The notes under the pieces were generated by a model, which searched no databases, was not told the DNA's origin, and saw only the letters and a list, made by a program, of their open reading frames with translations. DNA of 64,000 nucleotides, taken from contig NZ_JAUFQR010000001.1 of the NCBI RefSeq assembly GCF_030409875.1, positions 124,001 through 188,000 of the forward strand, in the 5' to 3' direction. Positions within the stretch are counted from its first letter, which is position 1; every line of letters starts with the position of its first letter. Positions 59,556 through 64,000 of the stretch are shown here, piece by piece. The DNA is from Chryseobacterium tructae. GTDB taxonomy: Bacteria > Bacteroidota > Bacteroidia > Flavobacteriales > Weeksellaceae. The position numbers and the translations under genes were made by a program.

Positions 59556-60068
59556 TTATTTCTTCAGATAACCCTCAAAAAATATCTTCTGAGAATCAAA
59601 TGCGATCTCATTAAGCTTAAGTTCCTGTAAAGGAATCCATACCGCTTCTGAGATCTCTGAAAGCTCAAGATTTACCTCGAATTTCTCTGAAACATTATAC
59701 TCATAAAAAAGGTCAATTGTATTGTAATCAATTTCTTTATACTGATAGATGTTTGGAAGACTGGTAAGGTATTTCAGGTTAGAAATATCAATATCAAGCT
59801 GAAGTTCTTCAAAAAGTTCTCTTTTACAGGTTTCTTCTGCACTTTCTTTAGGGTCAACAAAACCTCCTGCCAAATCCAGTTTTCCTTTTTTAGGATCTCT
59901 GTTTCTTCGGGTAAGATAAATTTCGTCGCCACATCTGATGACTACCGCTACAGCGCCAGCTACATTGTTGTACAGGGTAAAACCACATTCGGGACAGCTC
60001 CATTTTTTTTCACCATCCCAATATAAAGTCTTTTTGCCACAGCTTGGGCAATATTTCAATACTTTCAT
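59556..60068 (-). CDS. Nudix hydrolase with zinc ribbon
   Basis: A 170-residue enzyme with an N-terminal zinc ribbon (YCPSCGKKTLYWDGEKKWSC, then PECGF, about 6-30) and a Nudix box (GGFVDPKESAEETCKRELFE followed by EL, about 68-89). It hydrolyses nucleotide diphosphate derivatives. The ribbon suggests a NudC/NADH-pyrophosphatase-like subfamily, but the substrate cannot be set. It is the last gene of the enoyl-CoA hydratase to xerD run, 40 bp after xerD. Confidence 0.88.
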   Translation of the reverse strand: MKVLKYCPSCGKKTLYWDGEKKWSCPECGFTLYNNVAGAVAVVIRCGDEIYLTRRNRDPKKGKLDLAGGFVDPKESAEETCKRELFEELQLDIDISNLKYLTSLPNIYQYKEIDYNTIDLFYEYNVSEKFEVNLELSEISEAVWIPLQELKLNEIAFDSQKIFFEGYLKK

Positions 60069-60108
60069 CCTCTATAATTATTTTTCAAAGGTCAGCTAGA
60101 CCCTAGTT

Positions 60109-61022
60109 TCACTGAGCAATATTAATATTTCTCGGGTGATAATTTAAGATAACATCTCTCAACTCTTCTGTTTTCAGATGGGTGTAGATCTCTGTAGTAG
60201 TAATGCTGGAATGTCCCAACATTTCCTGAATATAACGAAGATCTGCTCCATTCTGCAATAAATGGGTCGCAAAAGAGTGTCTGAAGGTGTGTGGAGAAAT
60301 CTTTTTATTAACTCCTGCTTTGTCCGTAAGTTCTTTAATAATAAGAAATACGATAACTCTTGACATGGATGTTCCACGGCTGTTTAAAAACAGCGTATCT
60401 TCATATTTCTTATTGATTTTTCCTTTAGAACGTACTTCTTTGATGTAGCTTTCCAGTAATTCAGCAGTGTAATCTGCTAAAGGGACGAAACGGGTTTTAT
60501 TTCCCTTTCCGTGTACTTTAATGTATTGCTCCTTGAAGTTAATATTGGAGATTTTCAAATCAATCAGTTCAGAAACACGGAGTCCACAACCGTAAAGTAC
60601 CTCAATGATACACTGGTTTCTTTTTCCGAGATCTGTATTGACCTCAATGGCAGCAATAATTTTATTGATATCCGGCAGGCTTAAGGTGTCCGGCAGGTAT
60701 AGTCCCAATTTTGGGCCTTCAAGTAACGCTGCTGGATTGTCTTCACGATATTCATCTTCCAATAGAAATTTAAAGAAGGCTTTAATGGAAGATATCCATC
60801 TAGCCTGTGATCTCTCACTGAATTTCTGTTTGGAAAGATTGAAATGTATTCCTGCAGGTTTTCGTAGCCGATAGAATCTGGACCGACGTTTGCCAGATCT
60901 TCTTCTGCGTAATCTTTTAGTTTTTTAATGTCTCGAACATAGGCGTCGAGCGTATTGTCTGAAAAATTTCTTTCGAAACGAAGAAATATTTCAAAATCTT
61001 TGATCTTTTCATCCCAAGTCAT
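60109..61022 (-). CDS. xerD: Tyrosine recombinase XerD (one frameshift)
   Basis: A site-specific recombinase of about 304 residues that resolves chromosome dimers at dif with XerC. The N-terminal SAM-like domain (WDEKIKDFEIFLRFERNFS) and the catalytic domain are full length. Catalytic residues are R in YGCGLRVSELIDL, the HxxR of SPHTFRHSFATHLLQNG, and H and Y in LGHSSITTTEIYTHL. The frame breaks at 60839-60840: TCAATC should be TCAAATC, giving EYISNLSKQKFSERSQ. The housekeeping context (dCMP deaminase, enoyl-CoA hydratase) argues against a mobile-element integrase. It lies 6 bp after the deaminase gene. Confidence 0.92.
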
Positions 61023-61028
61023 TTGTGC

Positions 61029-61451
61029 TTATTTTTTTAGTTCACAGTCCGATATTTGTTCTATTTCAATGTTATGGCCTCGCAGAAACGATATTCCATC
61101 GTCGTCCGAATACTCATTAATATACACCAGTCTTGTAATACCTGCTTGCAGGATGAGCTTACTACATTCCTTGCAGGGTGACAATGTTAAATATAACGTT
61201 GCTCCTTTTGCAGATTGTGTAGATGCCGCCAACTTCAAAATAGCGTTGGCCTCTGCATGCAATACATACCAGTGCGTCTTTCCCTCTCCATCTTCACAGC
61301 AGTTTTCGAATCCCATGGGAGTTCCGTTGTAACCATCTGAAATAATCATCCTATCTTTTACGATAAGAGCCCCTACCTGTTTTCTCTTACAGTAGGAGAG
61401 TTGTGCCCATTCCTGGGCCATTTTTAGATAAGCTTTGTCAAACTTATTCAT
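61029..61451 (-). CDS. dCMP/cytidine deaminase family protein
   Basis: A 140-residue zinc deaminase. The zinc and proton-transfer motif HAEANAILKLA lies at about 66-76 and the PCKECSKLILQAG zinc ligands at about 92-104. The N-terminal KAYLKMAQEWAQLSYCKRKQ and SDGYNGTPMGFENC fit deoxycytidylate deaminase (com EB-like). It would supply dUMP for thymidylate. It lies between enoyl-CoA hydratase (51-bp gap) and xerD. A related tRNA or cytosine deaminase is less likely because of the DGYNGTP segment. Confidence 0.9.
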   Translation of the reverse strand: MNKFDKAYLKMAQEWAQLSYCKRKQVGALIVKDRMIISDGYNGTPMGFENCCEDGEGKTHWYVLHAEANAILKLAASTQSAKGATLYLTLSPCKECSKLILQAGITRLVYINEYSDDDGISFLRGHNIEIEQISDCELKK

Positions 61452-61502
61452 ACCGCAGCATTAGTTTTTTCGAAATAATTTGGATTAAAATCTTCTGAAA
61501 GA

Positions 61503-62270
61503 TTAGAAGTTCGGCTTTCTTTTCTCAAGGAAAGCAGCCACTCCTTCTTTCTTATCTGCCATTTCAAAAAGCTCCCCGAAATATTTGATCTCAGTTTCAA
61601 AACCTTTATCTGTGTCAGATAGATTGACGGCGTTAATAGCCTTAGATATTGCCATTGGTGAATTATAGGCAATCGTATTCGCTAATTCTTTCGTTTTGGT
61701 TAATAATTCTTCAATAGGGTATACTTCATTCACCAGTCCGATCTCTTTTGCTTTTTGAGCAGGGATCATTTTGGCAGAGAAGATCATTTCGTTGGCAATA
61801 CCTTTTCCGACAAGCTTAGGAAGCCTTTGAGTTCCTCCGTATCCTGGAATTAATCCCAGTGTTACTTCAGGAAGCCCGAGTCTGGCGTTTTCCGATGCAT
61901 ATCTGATATGGCATGCCATAGCAAGCTCTAAACCTCCTCCTAGTGCAAAACCGTTTACGGCTGCAATAACAGGCTTAGATAGATTTTCAATTTTGTTGAA
62001 CAATGTATTTTGTCCGTTTCTTGCAAGTTCTTCAGCTTTTTCCTGTCCAAACTCGCTGAATTCCTTGATGTCAGCTCCAGCTACAAAGGACTTTTCTCCG
62101 CTACCTGTAAGGATAATTACCCTGCAGGAGGTGTCAGAATTAAGCTCATCCAATGCAGTACTGATCTCCTGAATCGTTTTTGCATTTAATGCATTTAAAC
62201 TTTCAGGTCTGTTTATTGTAATGATAGATAATTTATCTTCCTTTTTTAATAATATATTTTCGTAACTCAT
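61503..62270 (-). CDS. Enoyl-CoA hydratase/isomerase family protein
   Basis: A 255-residue crotonase-fold enzyme, probably 3-hydroxybutyryl-CoA dehydratase or short-chain enoyl-CoA hydratase. The oxyanion loops are in GEKSFVAGADIKEFSEFG (about 57-74) and AVNGFALGGGLELAMACHIR (about 97-116). The catalytic glutamates fall in LGLPEVTLGLIPGYGGTQRL (about 125-144). The start is set at MSYENILLKKEDK; a 10-codon extension upstream is not supported. It heads the minus-strand run that continues with the deaminase, xerD and the Nudix gene. Confidence 0.92.
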   Translation of the reverse strand: MSYENILLKKEDKLSIITINRPESLNALNAKTIQEISTALDELNSDTSCRVIILTGSGEKSFVAGADIKEFSEFGQEKAEELARNGQNTLFNKIENLSKPVIAAVNGFALGGGLELAMACHIRYASENARLGLPEVTLGLIPGYGGTQRLPKLVGKGIANEMIFSAKMIPAQKAKEIGLVNEVYPIEELLTKTKELANTIAYNSPMAISKAINAVNLSDTDKGFETEIKYFGELFEMADKKEGVAAFLEKRKPNF

Positions 62271-62315
62271 TTTTCCACTTTGAAATATCATCCTCTGCAA
62301 ATTATGAATTTTTTA

Positions 62316-62359
62316 CAAAAAAAAAGGAAAAAAATATTATTTTTTTTTCCTTTTTTTTA
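62316..62359 (-). terminator. A/T-rich terminator after katA
   Basis: Runs AAAAAAAAAGGAAAAAAA and TTTTTTTTCCTTTTTTTT face each other around TATTA, making a purine/pyrimidine hairpin. On the minus strand it lies just after the catalase stop. Confidence 0.6.
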
Positions 62360-62377
62360 ATTTATTGTTCAATATGA

Positions 62378-63864
62378 TTATTTGGAGTGATTCATCATAT
62401 TTGCATCAATATTGATATTTAGTTGTGAAGCCACTTTCATGCCAAGCTCAATGTTGGCGCGGAAAAAGTGACATAATTGTCTATTGATAATTTCCTCTCT
62501 TTTAGGGCCTGTAATTCCCTGCATGCTTCCTACAATATTTTGGATCAGATTATTTCTATCCTCAGAATTCATCGCTTTTGAATATAAAAGGCCAGGTTGG
62601 GTATAGTGATCACTGTCATTATCATTTCTATTATAGTTAGCTACATGAGCGCTATCTAATTCATACTCAAAGTTTTTATAGGACGAATCTGGCTTGATAT
62701 CATCAAAGCTGTTCGGGTGATAGTTCGGCTTGTCCTGATATTCACTGGAGTCTGCCATATAGCCATCTCTCTGATAGTTATTGACTGCAAAAGGGCATCT
62801 GTTTACTTCCAGTTGGTGAGCATTCACACCTACTCTGTATCTGTGAGCATCCGGATAAGAGAATAATCTTCCCTGAAGCATTTTGTCCGGTGAGAAGCTG
62901 ATTCCATTAATCAGGCTGCTAGGTGAGAATGTAGACTGTTCTACGTGTGCAAAATAGTTAACAGGAACTTCGTTAAGCTCCATTTCTCCTACTTCAATCA
63001 ATGGGAAATCATCATGAAACCATACTTTAGTAACATCAAAAGGATTCCATCTGAAATCTTTTGCCTGTTCTTCAGTCATCACCTGAATATACATTGTCCA
63101 CTTCGGAAAGTCTCCATTTTCAATAGCATTACAAAGATCTTCCTGTGCAAAGTCAGGATTTTGTCCTGCCATTTTTACAGCTTCTTCATCCGTGAAGTTT
63201 TTTACTCCTTGTTTTGTTTTGAAGTGAAATTTCACCCATATTCTTTCATTTTTGTCATTGATCATAGAGAAAGTATGAGATCCAAAGCCATGCATATGCC
63301 TGTAGCCATAAGGAGTTCCTCTGTCTGACATTAATATAAGAACCTGATGAAGTGATTCCGGGTTTAAGCTCCAAAAATCCCACATCATGGTGGCGCTTTT
63401 CAAATTCGTTCTTGGAAGCCTTTTTTGAGTATGAATAAAATCTGGGAATTTTTTAGCATCTTTAATAAAGAATACCGGAGTATTATTTCCTACCAGATCC
63501 CAGTTTCCATCTTCAGTATAAAATTTGAGGGCAAATCCTCTAGGATCTCTTGCGGTATCTGCACTTCCTTTTTCTCCGCCTACCGTAGAAAAGCGGGCAA
63601 ACATTCTGCAGGAGTTTCCTACTTTTGAAAATAATGTAGCCTTAGTGTACTGGCTGATGTCATGCGTTACGGTAAACGTTCCGTATGCTCCACTCCCTTT
63701 GGCGTGTACAATTCTTTCAGGAATCCTTTCCCTAACGAAATGCGCAAGATTTCCTGAAGGACAAAGTCTTGCAGCAATACCGGGCCTCTTGGTCCTACCG
63801 TCTGGGAATCCTGATGCTCAAAATAAGGTGCTCCGTTGCTTAACGTTAATTTTTTAGAATCCAT
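62378..63864 (-). CDS. katA: Catalase (haem, one frameshift)
   Basis: A monofunctional haem catalase of about 495 residues that turns hydrogen peroxide into water and oxygen. The N-terminus SKKLTLSNGAPYFEHQDSQT and the catalytic histidine region (VHAKGSGAYGTFTVTHDI) are typical. The asparagine site (VGNNTPVFFIKDA), the haem tyrosine (FSYPDAHRYRVGVNAHQL) and the small-subunit-like C-terminus are present. The frame breaks at 63750-63752: GGAAATC should be GGAAAATC, restoring VLQENLAHFVRERIPER. A TAnnTTTG element lies upstream at 63929-63936. A second, divergent one at 63971-63978 points to a neighbour gene outside the window. Confidence 0.95.
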
Positions 63865-63928
63865 ATATTGATGATTTGAATAATTATTCTCGTGTTTTTC
63901 TAAAACGAACTGTAAAGGTACTAATTAT

Positions 63929-63936
63929 CAAATTTA
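63929..63936 (-). promoter_or_regulatory. Candidate -7 element of katA
   Basis: TAAATTTG on the minus strand matches TAnnTTTG, about 65 bp upstream of the ATG. A TTTTTG about 23 bp further upstream could be the -33 part. Confidence 0.5.
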
Positions 63937-63970
63937 CTTGAATTTTTAATTGCTAATAACAAAAACGTTA

Positions 63971-63978
63971 TATCTTTG
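63971..63978 (+). promoter_or_regulatory. Candidate divergent promoter for a gene right of the window
   Basis: TATCTTTG on the plus strand matches TAnnTTTG. No gene starts before position 64000, so it probably serves a neighbour beyond the edge. Confidence 0.4.
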
Positions 63979-64000
63979 TAATAGATAATATTAATCAAAT

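Noticed and set aside
60109..61022. Tyrosine recombinase as an integrase of a mobile element
   Set aside because: Length, motifs and the housekeeping neighbours fit XerD. No att-like duplications or phage genes are close by.
62316..62359. A/T palindrome near katA as a mobile element end
   Set aside because: It is a simple purine/pyrimidine hairpin directly after the catalase stop, so a terminator is the simpler reading.

Overview
The window looks like chromosomal DNA of a Flavobacteriia member, most likely Chryseobacterium or a close Weeksellaceae relative. This is inferred from several signs. The DNA is AT-rich and starts lack strong Shine-Dalgarno sites. Promoters carry the Bacteroidetes TAnnTTTG -7 element. 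One secreted protein has a type IX secretion sorting domain. The cbb3 oxidase subunits CcoN and CcoO are fused, and there are several SusC/TonB-type outer-membrane barrels and Bacteroidetes-style lipoproteins. I see no prophage, transposase, CRISPR array, rRNA or tRNA. Most of the content is core metabolism and envelope genes.

Layout. 1-8.7 kb: Lon protease (minus, running off the left edge) divergent from a PpiD-like foldase, then an MCE lipid-transport protein and a two-gene Fe-S oxidoreductase. 8.7-12.6 kb: a methyltransferase, a glycosyltransferase, a flippase and a lipoprotein. 12.6-15.7 kb: SerS and a secreted T9SS protein. 15.7-26.1 kb: a complete minus-strand cbb3 oxidase locus (ccoI, ccoS, ccoNO, ccoQ, ccoP, ccoG, ccoH, a DsbD_2/TauE-like protein and a lipoprotein) with a divergent Crp/Fnr regulator. 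26.1-28.8 kb: panB, a membrane protein, a pseudouridine synthase and a lipoprotein. 28.9-35.1 kb: a TPP-riboswitch-led thiamine operon, thiS-thiC-thiE-like-thiE-thiG-thiH-thiF. 35.2-41.9 kb: two outer-membrane barrel receptors and a LytS/LytTR two-component pair. 42-50.6 kb: an NTF2-like protein, an AraC regulator, aconitases AcnA and AcnB side by side, and a WG-repeat protein. 50.8-53.1 kb: a second TPP riboswitch controlling a TonB-dependent receptor, presumably for thiamine uptake. 53.2-64 kb: an HU-CCDC81-like membrane protein, a thioesterase, a 2-hydroxyacid dehydrogenase, a serine hydrolase, an Ig-like lipoprotein, a haem-binding protein, a Nudix enzyme, XerD, a dCMP deaminase, an enoyl-CoA hydratase and a catalase.

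Two themes link genes across the window. The first is thiamine: synthesis and a putative importer are both under TPP riboswitches, and each leader has a segment near the start codon complementary to the 5' strand of the aptamer. The second is low-oxygen respiration and Fe-S chemistry: the cbb3 locus with an Fnr-type regulator, two aconitases and catalase.

A technical pattern dominates the reading. Thirteen genes (fourteen sites) are each broken by a single missing base, mostly in short A/T runs. All are deletions, and each restores a full-length family member when one base is added. I treat these as sequencing or assembly errors and annotate the genes at full span. The most interesting non-coding signals are the two riboswitch expression platforms and three families of short intergenic repeats: a CGCAGAT inverted element in three copies, an AAACCTATAAGGTTT unit, and a 134-bp element with imperfect terminal inverted repeats. 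I did not find a clearly new multi-gene system.
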